From the NCBI GenBank assembly GCA_038123275.1, contig JAYORG010000002.1, positions 112,998 through 176,997 of the forward strand: a stretch of 64,000 nucleotides of DNA, written 5' to 3'. Position 1 is the stretch's first letter. Each line of letters opens with the position of its first letter. The translations under genes were made by a program, and so were the position numbers. Below the pieces are notes generated by a model. It saw only the letters and a program-made list of their open reading frames with translations. It did not search any database and had not been told where the DNA came from. Of this stretch, positions 44,128 through 52,287 are shown piece by piece. Source of the stretch: CAJQHT01 sp038123275. GTDB lineage: Bacteria > Pseudomonadota > Alphaproteobacteria > Rickettsiales > UBA1997.

Positions 44128-44493
44128 ATGAAATATACAAAAGAACATGAATGGATTAAGGTTGAAGGCGATACTGCAACAGTGGGCATCACAAAACATG
44201 CAGCTGATGCTTTAGGTGAGCTAGTTTATGTTGAGTTACCAGAGATTGGCGATAGCTTTGACAAAGGTGATGCAGCAATAGTGGTAGAATCTTCAAAATC
44301 TGCTAGTGATGTTTATGCTCCTATTTCTGGTGAAATTATTGCTGTTAATGATTCTTTAGAATCTAACCCTGAAAATGTTAATCAATCACCATATAGTGAT
44401 GGTTGGTTAGTTAAAGTTAAAGTTTCAAACGCTGGTGACCTAGATGAGTATATGGATGAAGATTCTTACAGTCAGTTTTTGAAAGAAGAATAA
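44128..44493 (+). CDS. gcvH: Glycine cleavage system H protein
   Basis: A 121-residue lipoyl carrier that shuttles the aminomethyl intermediate between GcvP, GcvT and the dihydrolipoyl dehydrogenase. The lipoylated residue is Lys57 in VVESSKSASDVYAP. The N-terminus YTKEHEWIKVEGDTATVGIT and the C-terminal SPYSDGWLVKVKV stretch are typical. It is the last gene of the secG-gcvT-gcvH series and is followed by a hairpin at about 44492-44534. Confidence 0.97.
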   Translation: MKYTKEHEWIKVEGDTATVGITKHAADALGELVYVELPEIGDSFDKGDAAIVVESSKSASDVYAPISGEIIAVNDSLESNPENVNQSPYSDGWLVKVKVSNAGDLDEYMDEDSYSQFLKEE

Positions 44494-44534
44494 AACCATT
44501 AAAAAAATAATTATTAATTATTTTTAGGTTTTAT
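44492..44534 (+). terminator. Hairpin after gcvH
   Basis: AAAACC at about 44493-44498 pairs with GGTTTT at 44528-44533, and the A+T-rich interior (AAAAATAATTA with its complement) extends the stem. It overlaps the end of the gcvH stop and ends in TTTTATT, so it may terminate the plus-strand transcript. Confidence 0.55.
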
Positions 44535-44659
44535 TGACATAAAATCTGTAATTTTATCCCTAGAGTCAAGAAGCATTACCAAGAATTCTAGATAAGAAAG
44601 CAGGTAACTCATAATTCAAGTAGTTCTAAATTCATTATAAATAACGTCATGCTGAACTT

Positions 44660-44695
44660 AGAATAACTTAGGCCTTTTAAGGCCTTAGTTATTCT
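44660..44695. repeat. 36-bp near-perfect palindrome
   Basis: Two 17-base arms (44660-44676 and 44679-44695) around TT differ at one position and centre on AGGCCTTTTAAGGCCT. It would form a very stable hairpin and may be part of a dispersed palindromic element. Confidence 0.8.
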
Positions 44696-44723
44696 TATGT
44701 GAAGTATCTCACGTCAAGGAACT

Positions 44724-44741
44724 TTAGCTAATATTAGCTAA
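44724..44741. repeat. 18-bp perfect palindrome
   Basis: TTAGCTAATATTAGCTAA is exactly self-complementary and sits just before the first 64-base unit. Confidence 0.75.
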
Positions 44742-44747
44742 CAGCTA

Positions 44748-44985
44748 TTTTCTTAACGTATCGGATTCGCTTGCGCTCATGCCGGTAAAACTTAAAAACA
44801 ACCAGCGGTTGTTTTCTTAACATATCGGATTCGCTTGCGCTCATGCCGGTAAAACTTAAAAACAACCAGCGGTTGTTNNNNNNNNNNNNNNNNNNNNNNN
44901 NNNNNNNNNNNNNNNNNNNNNNNNNNNNNNNNNNNNNNNNNNNNNNNNNNNNNNNNNNNNNNNNNNNNNNNNNNNNNTTCTTAAC
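44748..44985. repeat. 64-bp tandem array with terminator-like hairpins, interrupted by gap
   Basis: The unit begins TTTTCTTAAC and contains GGATTCGCTTGCGCTCAT and the hairpin AACAACC-AGC-GGTTGTT. Two units (from 44748 and 44812) precede the N run and the first bases of another (TTCTTAAC, 44978-44985) follow it. The hairpin is flanked by A runs on one side and T runs on the other, so it can act as an intrinsic terminator in both directions. On the minus strand the array begins directly after the guaA stop. Confidence 0.85.
44878..44977. other. Assembly gap (100 N)
   Basis: A placeholder gap inside the 64-base array. The flanks join in perfect register with zero missing bases (GGTTGTT then TTCTTAAC), so the true length should be a multiple of 64, possibly zero. 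Confidence 0.98.
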
Positions 44986-44989
44986 AGTT

Positions 44990-46534
44990 TTACTCCCATT
45001 CAATTGTGCCAGGGGGTTTGGAGGTTATGTCGTAGGTTACTCGATTTATTCCTCTAACTTCACCAATAATTCTATTAGTAACTTTAGTTAAAAAATCGTA
45101 AGAGAAGGGGTAAATATCTGCAGTCATTCCATCTACTGAGGTAACTGCTCTTAAAGCTAATACATATTCATAGGTTCTGGCATCTCCCATAACGCCAACT
45201 GTTTTAACTGGAAGTAAAACACAAAATGCTTGCCAAATTTTATCGTAAAGACCAGCTTTTTTTATTTCATCTAAATAAATAAAGTCTGCTTCTTGTAATA
45301 TATTGATTTTTTCTTTAGTAATATTACCAGGAATTCTAATTGCAAGGCCAGGGCCAGGGAAGGGGTGTCTTGATATAATATCTTTGGGCAATCCAAGTTC
45401 TAGGCCTAATTTTCTAACTTCATCTTTAAATAAACTTCTAACTGGTTCAATTAATTGTAATTTCATATCATCTGGAAGGCCACCAACATTATGGTGCGAT
45501 TTAATGGTTTGGCTACCACCTTTACTTGGGTGCAAAGATTCAATTACATCTGGATATAAAGTTCCTTGAGCTAAATATTTAGCATTTTTAATTTTTGCTG
45601 ATTCTTTGTCAAATATTTCAATAAAGGTAGCACCAATAATTTTCCTCTTTTGTTCTGGATCGTGAATATTTTCTAATTTATTTAAAAATAACTCACTAGC
45701 ATCAACATAAATTAAATTAACTTTAAAATGACCTTCAAAAACTTCTTTAACTTGTTTCCCTTCATTAGCTCTAAGCATACCATGGTCAACAAAGATACAT
45801 GTTAATTGCTTGCCAATTGCTTTGCTAATTAAAGCTGCAACAACTGACGAATCAACTCCGCCACTAAGGCCACAAATAACATGATCATTACCAACTTTTT
45901 CTTGCACTATTTTAATCTCTTCTTCTTTAAAATTACCCATACTCCAATCTTGCTCGCAGTTGGCAATATTTATGGTAAAATTTGCTAACAGTTTTTTTCC
46001 TTCTAAGCTATGAACAACTTCTGGATGAAACTGCACCCCATATATTTTTTTATTTTCGTTAGATATTGCAGCAAATGGAGCATTGTCAGTTTTAGCAATA
46101 ATTTTAAATCCATCTGGAATTTTGGTAACTTTATCACCGTGACTCATCCAAACTTGACTTTCTTTGTTATTAAAATTTTTAAATAATGGTGAATTGTTTG
46201 TAGTTTCAATAAATGCTTTTCCAAACTCCCTTTCTTTTGCTTCTTCAATTTTTCCACCAAGTAAATTGCAAATTATTTGCTGACCATAACAAATTCCAAG
46301 AATTGGAACGTTTAAGTCAAATATACCTTTATCGATTGTTGGTGCTTCTTTTTCATTAACGCTAGATGGTCCACCAGATAAAATAATGGCTTTAGGATTA
46401 ATTTCTTTAATTTTATCAATGGTAATGTCCGGGTTTTTAACTATTGAAAAGATATTAAATTCTCTGATTCTTCTGGCAATTAACTGTGTTACTTGGCTGC
46501 CAAAGTCAATGATTAAAATGGTTTCGTGCTTCAT
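44990..46534 (-). CDS. guaA: GMP synthase (glutamine-hydrolysing)
   Basis: A 514-residue enzyme converting XMP to GMP. The class I glutamine amidotransferase domain (about 1-195) has the catalytic cysteine in LGICYGQQ (Cys82) and FHPEVVHS. The ATP pyrophosphatase domain has the P-loop CGLSGGVDSSVVAALI, and the dimerisation domain ends PPGTIEWE. It is the last gene of the hflK-hflC-htrA-gpsA-guaA series, five bases after gpsA. The terminator-bearing 64-base array follows its stop. Rickettsia proper lack guaA, so this indicates a broader nucleotide metabolism. Confidence 0.97.
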   Translation of the reverse strand: MKHETILIIDFGSQVTQLIARRIREFNIFSIVKNPDITIDKIKEINPKAIILSGGPSSVNEKEAPTIDKGIFDLNVPILGICYGQQIICNLLGGKIEEAKEREFGKAFIETTNNSPLFKNFNNKESQVWMSHGDKVTKIPDGFKIIAKTDNAPFAAISNENKKIYGVQFHPEVVHSLEGKKLLANFTINIANCEQDWSMGNFKEEEIKIVQEKVGNDHVICGLSGGVDSSVVAALISKAIGKQLTCIFVDHGMLRANEGKQVKEVFEGHFKVNLIYVDASELFLNKLENIHDPEQKRKIIGATFIEIFDKESAKIKNAKYLAQGTLYPDVIESLHPSKGGSQTIKSHHNVGGLPDDMKLQLIEPVRSLFKDEVRKLGLELGLPKDIISRHPFPGPGLAIRIPGNITKEKINILQEADFIYLDEIKKAGLYDKIWQAFCVLLPVKTVGVMGDARTYEYVLALRAVTSVDGMTADIYPFSYDFLTKVTNRIIGEVRGINRVTYDITSKPPGTIEWE

Positions 46535-46539
46535 AGACT

Positions 46540-47532
46540 TTACAGGATAGTTTTTTGAATAATAGTTTCTAAGTCTTCATCTATTTTTTTATCATATAAG
46601 ATATTATGGATCATTTCACAGATTGGCATTTTTAGGCTATGTTTTTTAGATAAGGCAATTATTGATTTTACAGATGCAGCTCCTTCATAAACAGTATTTT
46701 TATCACTCAATATTTTTTTAGGATTATTGCCTTTGCCAATTAAAAAACCTAGATTATTGTTGCGAGAATCTCTGCTAGAGCAAGTTAAAAATAGATCACC
46801 AAAACCAGCAGGAGATAAAAATTCTTGGCTATTACCACCTAATTTATCTACTAAACTATTCATTTCTTCAACGCCATTGACTAATAAAGCAGCTTTGGCA
46901 TTTTCACCAAGCTTTAAGCCATCAATTATGCCACAGCCAATAGCTAGAATATTTTTAACAATACCACAAATTTGAGCATTAATTACGTCGCTAGAAATTA
47001 CTGGCAAGAAATAGTCACTAGCCATTAATTTAGAAACTTTTTGTGCAACTTTATAATCTTTACAGGCGATTGTAGTAATTGATGGTAATTTTTTTGCCAC
47101 TTCAATAGCAAAATTTGGCCCTGACAGGGTTGCATGTGGATTATTTGGAAATATATCATGAACTATTTCACTAAATAATTCTAAGCTTTCCTCATCAATG
47201 CCTTTAGAGCAGGTAATAAAGATAGTTTTATCAGATATTTTACTTTCTTTTATTTGCATCAATACTTTTCTAACCACCTGAGAAGGTGTAACAATAAAAA
47301 TAAATCCAGCATTTTTAACCGTAGATGCAATATCTTCTTTAGCAATAATTTTACTTGAAAGCTTAACTCCAGGAAGGCGATGAGTGGTATGATATTTATT
47401 TACTTCTTTAATTACATCTTCTTCATTGGAATAGACAGAAATTTTATTTTTATTATGAGCAATAGTATTGGCAATTGCCAATCCCCATGCTCCTGCTCCA
47501 ATTAAAGATATTTTAGCCATACTTAAACTCAT
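46540..47532 (-). CDS. gpsA: Glycerol-3-phosphate dehydrogenase [NAD(P)+]
   Basis: A 330-residue enzyme that reduces dihydroxyacetone phosphate to sn-glycerol 3-phosphate for phospholipids. The N-terminal Rossmann motif is ISLIGAGAWGLAIANTIAHN, with ITCSKGIDEESLELFSEIV and SGPNFAIEVAKKLPSITTIA following. The C-terminal helical domain contains CGIVKNILAIGCGIIDGLKL and SPAGFGDLFLTCSSRDSRNN. Met1 or Met5 could be the start. It starts one base after the htrA stop and ends five bases before guaA. Confidence 0.96.
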   Translation of the reverse strand: MSLSMAKISLIGAGAWGLAIANTIAHNKNKISVYSNEEDVIKEVNKYHTTHRLPGVKLSSKIIAKEDIASTVKNAGFIFIVTPSQVVRKVLMQIKESKISDKTIFITCSKGIDEESLELFSEIVHDIFPNNPHATLSGPNFAIEVAKKLPSITTIACKDYKVAQKVSKLMASDYFLPVISSDVINAQICGIVKNILAIGCGIIDGLKLGENAKAALLVNGVEEMNSLVDKLGGNSQEFLSPAGFGDLFLTCSSRDSRNNNLGFLIGKGNNPKKILSDKNTVYEGAASVKSIIALSKKHSLKMPICEMIHNILYDKKIDEDLETIIQKTIL

Positions 47533-47533
47533 T

Positions 47534-49039
47534 TTATTTTAAAGGCAATATCACAGCAGAGGTTGTTGATCTTTGCTGTATAAAGTTATTACTTTTAATT
47601 AGTTTTTCTCTTTTTATAAAAAGAAAAATTGTTTCTTTCTTATCTTTTTTTAATTTTTTAACAATTTTCTTTAAATCAGAAGTAGAGTCAATAGGAATTT
47701 GATTTGCTGATAATATTATATCACCTTTTTCAATGCCTTTCTCTTTAGCTGCACCTTTTTTAACTTCAATAACTAAAACTCCTTTAGTATCTTCTTTAAT
47801 CTTATTCTCTTCTTTAACTTCTTTAGTTAAATCAGCTAAGTCCATTCCAAGTAACGTTTCATTTGCTTTGCTTTGACCTAAAATTGAAGTATCTTTTGAA
47901 GCTTGTTGCAATTTTTCTTCATCCAATTTCTTAATTTTAGCTTTAAGAACCTTTACTTTTCCTTGTCTTATTACTTGAACCTTTACTTTTTTATTTACAG
48001 GAGTTTGAGCTACTACTCTTGGCAAATCTTTCATTTCTGTTATTGATTTACCATCAAATTTTGTAATAATGTCGGTTGGCAATATTCCAGCTTCTTGTGC
48101 AGGACCATCTTTAACAACATCTACTACAAAAGCACCTCTTGGTTTATTCATGCCAATCGTATCAGCCATTTCCTGGCTAACACTTTGTATAGAGACTCCA
48201 AGCCACCCTCTGGTAACTTCACCTTCATTTTGTAATAATTCAATAACTGGTTTTGCAATTGAGGTTGGGGTAGCAAAGCCAATTCCAACATTTCCACCAG
48301 ATGGTGAAAATATTGCTGTGGCAATACCAATTACCTCGCCTTTAATATTAAATAATGGCCCACCAGAATTTCCCTTATTAATTGCTGCATCAGTTTGAAT
48401 AAAATCATCAAACTTAGCAGAACTAATATCGCGTCCATGAGCTGAGATGATACCAACAGAAACTGATCCTCCAAGTCCAAACGGGTTACCAACTGCAATG
48501 ACCCATTCGCCAATTCTACTTTGGCTTGAGTCACCCATTTTAACATATGGCAAATCTTCTTTGGCATTAATCTTAAGAAGAGCTAAATCAGTTTTTTTGT
48601 CAACTCCAACAACTTTTGCTTCAAAAGATTTTGAGTTATGAAGGTTAATAGTCACTTTGTCAGCTTTGTCAATAACGTGTTGATTAGTTACAATATATCC
48701 ATTTTTAGAAATTATAAAGCCAGAGCCAAGAGATGATATTTCTCTTTCTCTTGGAGTATGGTTTTCCAAAAGGTCTCTAAATCCATCAAAAATTGAACCT
48801 TGTGGAAGGTTTTTAAATATTTTATCTACAGATTCTGAGTCAGGTTCTTCTACTTTTTGTGATGTAGAAATATTAACTACTGCTGGCAAGAGAACTTCAA
48901 CAATATCAGCAAAGCCATTAGTGGATATTTTACTAGATGGTGTAGAGATAGAATATTTTTTGCTATCTTTATTATTTTTAGCAAGAGAATTAAGGGAAAT
49001 AGAGAATGTCAACAAAAATAGTAAGGTTAACTTTTTCAT
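47534..49039 (-). CDS. degP: DegP/HtrA-type periplasmic serine protease
   Basis: A 501-residue protease/chaperone with a signal peptide (MKKLTLLFLLTFSISLNSLA). The trypsin-like domain has the catalytic triad His in VTNQHVID, Asp in KTDLALLK and Ser in AAINKGNSGGPLF. Two PDZ domains follow (starting about TRGWLGVSIQSVSQEM and near LLGMDLADLTKE). It degrades misfolded envelope proteins. It lies after hflC in the same series, as in many alphaproteobacteria where hflK, hflC and degP are clustered. Confidence 0.95.
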   Translation of the reverse strand: MKKLTLLFLLTFSISLNSLAKNNKDSKKYSISTPSSKISTNGFADIVEVLLPAVVNISTSQKVEEPDSESVDKIFKNLPQGSIFDGFRDLLENHTPREREISSLGSGFIISKNGYIVTNQHVIDKADKVTINLHNSKSFEAKVVGVDKKTDLALLKINAKEDLPYVKMGDSSQSRIGEWVIAVGNPFGLGGSVSVGIISAHGRDISSAKFDDFIQTDAAINKGNSGGPLFNIKGEVIGIATAIFSPSGGNVGIGFATPTSIAKPVIELLQNEGEVTRGWLGVSIQSVSQEMADTIGMNKPRGAFVVDVVKDGPAQEAGILPTDIITKFDGKSITEMKDLPRVVAQTPVNKKVKVQVIRQGKVKVLKAKIKKLDEEKLQQASKDTSILGQSKANETLLGMDLADLTKEVKEENKIKEDTKGVLVIEVKKGAAKEKGIEKGDIILSANQIPIDSTSDLKKIVKKLKKDKKETIFLFIKREKLIKSNNFIQQRSTTSAVILPLK

Positions 49040-49082
49040 AGTTTTTAATTTAGTTAAGATATTTGTTGATTGTTCAGGTTAT

Positions 49083-49937
49083 TTAGTTACCAAAAAATTT
49101 GAAAAAATCTTTATCTGGAGAAATAACCATTTTAGTTTTTTCTTTATTATCTAAAGCTTTTTCATAGGCTTGCATTGAACGGTAAAAATCAAAAAATCCA
49201 GGATCTTTTGAAAAAGCATTGGCAAATATCCTATTAGCTTTAGCATCACCTTTACCTCTAATAATATTAGAATCTTTATTAGCTGTAGCCAAGACAACAG
49301 CCCTTTCTTTATTGGCACTGGCTTTAATTTTTGTTGCTTCTTCAAACCCTGTTGCTCTAATTTCTCTAGCTTCTTTCTCTCTTTCGGTTTGCATTCTGGT
49401 AAAAATTGCATCACTATTTTCTTTTGGCAAGTCACCACGAACAATTCTTACATCAACAACTTCTACACCAAAGATCTTTGTTTCTTTACTAAACTCTTCT
49501 CTAACTTTTGCCATTATAGCAGGTCTTTCTTCACTTAGAAGATTTTGCAATGGTATTTCACCGATAATCCTTCTTAAGCTTGAATCTAGTATTTTACTTA
49601 ATTTTCCTCTAGCGTTAAAATCATTATTAACAGTTGTATAAAACTCCAAAGGGTCGGTAATTTTATATTTAGCAAAGGCATCAATAATTAATCTCTTTTG
49701 ATCAGATGCTATGACTTCTTGTTCTCTTATGTTTAGGTTTAATATTCTTTTATCAAAAAGAACAACATTTTGCACTAGAGGTAATTTAAACTTTAAACCA
49801 GGTTTATCTATAACCCGAATTGCCTCTCCAAATTGCAAAACCAAAGCTTGCTTTCTTTGGTCAACTACAAATATTGAGCTTGAAATTAAAATAAAAATTA
49901 GAGTTACTAATATTAAGTATTTATGAAGTTTAGTCAT
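49083..49937 (-). CDS. hflC: HflC, FtsH-regulating SPFH protein
   Basis: A 284-residue protein with an N-terminal membrane anchor (YLILVTLIFILISSSIFVV). The SPFH/band-7 domain includes VVDQRKQALVLQFGEAIRVI, LIIDAFAKYKITDPLEFYTT and EVVDVRIVRGDLPKEN. HflC pairs with HflK to form a large membrane cage that surrounds and modulates the FtsH protease. The start overlaps hflK by eight bases. Confidence 0.95.
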   Translation of the reverse strand: MTKLHKYLILVTLIFILISSSIFVVDQRKQALVLQFGEAIRVIDKPGLKFKLPLVQNVVLFDKRILNLNIREQEVIASDQKRLIIDAFAKYKITDPLEFYTTVNNDFNARGKLSKILDSSLRRIIGEIPLQNLLSEERPAIMAKVREEFSKETKIFGVEVVDVRIVRGDLPKENSDAIFTRMQTEREKEAREIRATGFEEATKIKASANKERAVVLATANKDSNIIRGKGDAKANRIFANAFSKDPGFFDFYRSMQAYEKALDNKEKTKMVISPDKDFFKFFGN

Positions 49938-51063
49938 TATTTTTCTTTAATTCGTTTAAAGGAAGATATGGCACAACGCCAGATTTAGATAAATTTTTAT
50001 CAATAACAATTTTGTCCATATCCGCGTAAATTTTTTCCATTGTTTCTAGATATATTCTTCTTTTGGTAACATTTCTAGCTCTAGAATATTCTCTATAAAC
50101 TGATAAAAATCTACTAGATTGACCAATGGAATCAGCTATAACAGATGCTTTATAAGCTTCAGCCTCTTGAATTAATTTTGCTGCTTCACCTCTAGCTCTT
50201 GGAATAATATCATTTTGGAAGGCTTGAGCTTGGTTGATTTCCTTTTCTTTGTCAGCCTTAGCAGTTTGTACATCTCTAAAAGAGTCGATAACTTGTCTTG
50301 GAGGGTCAACTCGAAGTAATTGCACAAGAACAATTCTAATACCAGCTCCGTAAGAATCTAAAATTTCTTGTAGTAATATTTTTGTTTCTTGTTCTACTTT
50401 TTGTTTACCGTCTGATAAAGCATCGGCAATAGGTGTTTTGGCAATTATTTCTCTCATGGCACTTTGAGCAGATTTTTGTAGAGCAATATTTGTATCGGCA
50501 ATATTAAATACATAATCTTTAATATCGCTAATTTGCCATTGAATTTGAAAATCAATATCAACAATATTTTCGTCTCCAGTAAGCATCAAGCTTTCTGAAT
50601 CATTATTAGAAGAGCGAGAAGATTGAAAACTAGACCCAAATTCTTCAGTATTTACTTTAATAACACTTCTTTTAATAACCTTACTAAAAGGTGCTGGAAC
50701 ACGATAATTTAAACCAGGGGTAGTAATTGAATAAAATTTACCAAAGTATAATATAACAGCATTTTCATCAGAATCAACTTTGTAAAAACCAGTTGCCAAC
50801 CATAAAGAAACAATTACTAGAATAGTAATGCCAAGGATAGATTTTACAGGGGGAGTATTTGCTGATTTATTTGATTTTTTATTAGAACCATTATTACCGC
50901 CACCTCCAAACAAGCTGCCTATTAATTCTTTGCCTGCTTTAATAAGCTCATCAATATCATTATCAACTTTATTATTTTTAGGTTGTTTATCTTTATCATT
51001 GTCACCTATTGGACCCCATGGCCCATCATTTTTTAAAACGAATCCTTTTAATCCTTTAATCAT
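49930..51063 (-). CDS. hflK: HflK, FtsH-regulating SPFH protein
   Basis: A 377-residue partner of HflC. The N-terminal cytoplasmic part is Gly/Asn-rich (NDGPWGPIGDNDKDKQPKNN, SLFGGGGNNGSN). A membrane segment lies at about residues 75-95 and the SPFH domain follows (YKVDSDENAVILYFGKFYSI, VIKVNTEEFGSSFQ). It heads the minus-strand series and is divergent from mrp over 84 bases, so both promoters should lie at 51064-51147. Confidence 0.95.
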   Translation of the reverse strand: MIKGLKGFVLKNDGPWGPIGDNDKDKQPKNNKVDNDIDELIKAGKELIGSLFGGGGNNGSNKKSNKSANTPPVKSILGITILVIVSLWLATGFYKVDSDENAVILYFGKFYSITTPGLNYRVPAPFSKVIKRSVIKVNTEEFGSSFQSSRSSNNDSESLMLTGDENIVDIDFQIQWQISDIKDYVFNIADTNIALQKSAQSAMREIIAKTPIADALSDGKQKVEQETKILLQEILDSYGAGIRIVLVQLLRVDPPRQVIDSFRDVQTAKADKEKEINQAQAFQNDIIPRARGEAAKLIQEAEAYKASVIADSIGQSSRFLSVYREYSRARNVTKRRIYLETMEKIYADMDKIVIDKNLSKSGVVPYLPLNELKKNND

Positions 51064-51147
51064 TATTGACTTTATCTTTGATTTAAAATTTAGTATCCAA
51101 ATACTAAAAACTTAAGATAGTATTTAAGTTAATTTTTACAAGCAAAA

Positions 51148-52254
51148 ATGAAAGAAAAAATTATAAAAGACCTTAAAAAAATTAAGATTGGCAAGTTTTT
51201 AAATCTTAATGAAGACACTAACTTAATAGATTCTAAAACTATCTTAGATATAAAATTATCTGATAATTTAGCGACAATTATTATTGATTTAGTACCTTTA
51301 GATATTAGCAAAAAGGAAGCTACTATTTTGCAGGAATTAATAGTAAAAAAGTTAAAGAAACCTTTTAAAAAGCCTAACAAATTTAATATTATTTTTACCT
51401 CTAGTCAAAAGATAAAAGAATCTAATCCTCCATCTTCAGATTCTAAAAAAGCAAAAGATGTTAAAGATACTGATATTGCCAAAATACCATTTGTTAAAAA
51501 TATTATTGCTATTGCTTCTGGTAAAGGTGGAGTTGGTAAGTCAACAGTAGCAGTAAATTTGGCATTATCTTTAAAGAGAATAGGGCTTAATATTGGTTTG
51601 GTAGATGGTGATGTATATGGCCCATCAATTCCTCACATGATGAATTTACAAGGGAAACCTGAAGTTAAAGATAATTTAATGATTCCAATTAAAAGTTATG
51701 GCATAGGCTGTATTTCAATTGGTAGTTTAATTGATAAAGATCAAGCACTTGTTTGGCGTGGTCCAATGATTACCAAAACCTTACATCAGTTAATGCGAGG
51801 CGTTAATTGGGGTTATGAAAATAAAGAAATAGATTATTTAATTATTGATTTACCACCAGGAACAGGTGATGTTCATTTATCTATGTGTCAGCAATTTCCA
51901 ATTTCAGGTGCTGTAATAGTTTCAACACCACAAGATGTAGCTGTAATTGATGCTGTTAAAGCTATTGATATGTTTAAAAAACTCAATATACCAATAATTG
52001 GCTTAGTTCAAAATATGTCATATTTGACTGATAGTAAAACTAAGAGAAAAACCTATTTATTTGGAAAAGATAAAGCCAAGGAACTATCTAGTAAAAGTAA
52101 AATTAACTTTTTAGGGGATATACAAATAGATATAAAGATAAGAGAGGGTGGTGATAGTAAAAATCCGATTGTAAATTCTGCCCCAAGCTCAAATATTGCC
52201 TTTTCTTATGGAAAGGTTGCTGAAAATATTATAGACTTATACAAAAGTAGTTAA
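51148..52254 (+). CDS. mrp: Mrp/ApbC-family iron-sulfur cluster carrier ATPase
   Basis: A 368-residue P-loop ATPase. The N-terminal 85 residues form a divergent FSCA (DUF59) domain, and a Ser/Lys-rich linker follows. The nucleotide-binding core starts with IIAIASGKGGVGKSTVAVNL near residue 118, with LVDGDVYGPSIPHM, DYLIIDLPPGTGDVHL and LVQNMSYL. Mrp proteins transfer 4Fe-4S clusters to apoproteins. The CxxC cluster ligands usually found after LVQNMS are not obvious: the stretch reads YLTDSKTKRKTYLF, without cysteines, which is unusual. The stop lies in a hairpin shared with the converging ribD. Confidence 0.9.
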   Translation: MKEKIIKDLKKIKIGKFLNLNEDTNLIDSKTILDIKLSDNLATIIIDLVPLDISKKEATILQELIVKKLKKPFKKPNKFNIIFTSSQKIKESNPPSSDSKKAKDVKDTDIAKIPFVKNIIAIASGKGGVGKSTVAVNLALSLKRIGLNIGLVDGDVYGPSIPHMMNLQGKPEVKDNLMIPIKSYGIGCISIGSLIDKDQALVWRGPMITKTLHQLMRGVNWGYENKEIDYLIIDLPPGTGDVHLSMCQQFPISGAVIVSTPQDVAVIDAVKAIDMFKKLNIPIIGLVQNMSYLTDSKTKRKTYLFGKDKAKELSSKSKINFLGDIQIDIKIREGGDSKNPIVNSAPSSNIAFSYGKVAENIIDLYKSS

Positions 52255-52287
52255 GAATTTGTTTTAAAACTTATTACTAACTACTTT
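52244..52287. terminator. Bidirectional hairpin between mrp and ribD
   Basis: AAAGTAGTTA (52244-52253) pairs exactly with TAACTACTTT (52278-52287). Each arm contains the stop codon of one of the two converging genes. The loop is A+T-rich and 24 bases long. Confidence 0.55.

Larger units (their letters stand above)
44535..44747. other. Non-coding region with palindromes between gcvH and the 64-bp array
   Basis: No gene is visible. The stretch contains GTCATGCTGAACTT at about 44646, the kind of motif seen in dispersed rickettsial repeats. It also holds a 36-base palindrome (44660-44695) and an 18-base perfect palindrome (44724-44741). Confidence 0.6.

Noticed and set aside
44734..45003. Open frame across the 64-base array and N run
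   Set aside because: The unit length is not a multiple of three, the frame depends on the N placeholder, and the sequence is repeat-derived.
48069..49641. Plus-strand open frames opposite htrA and hflC
   Set aside because: Antisense shadows of well-supported genes with intact catalytic motifs.
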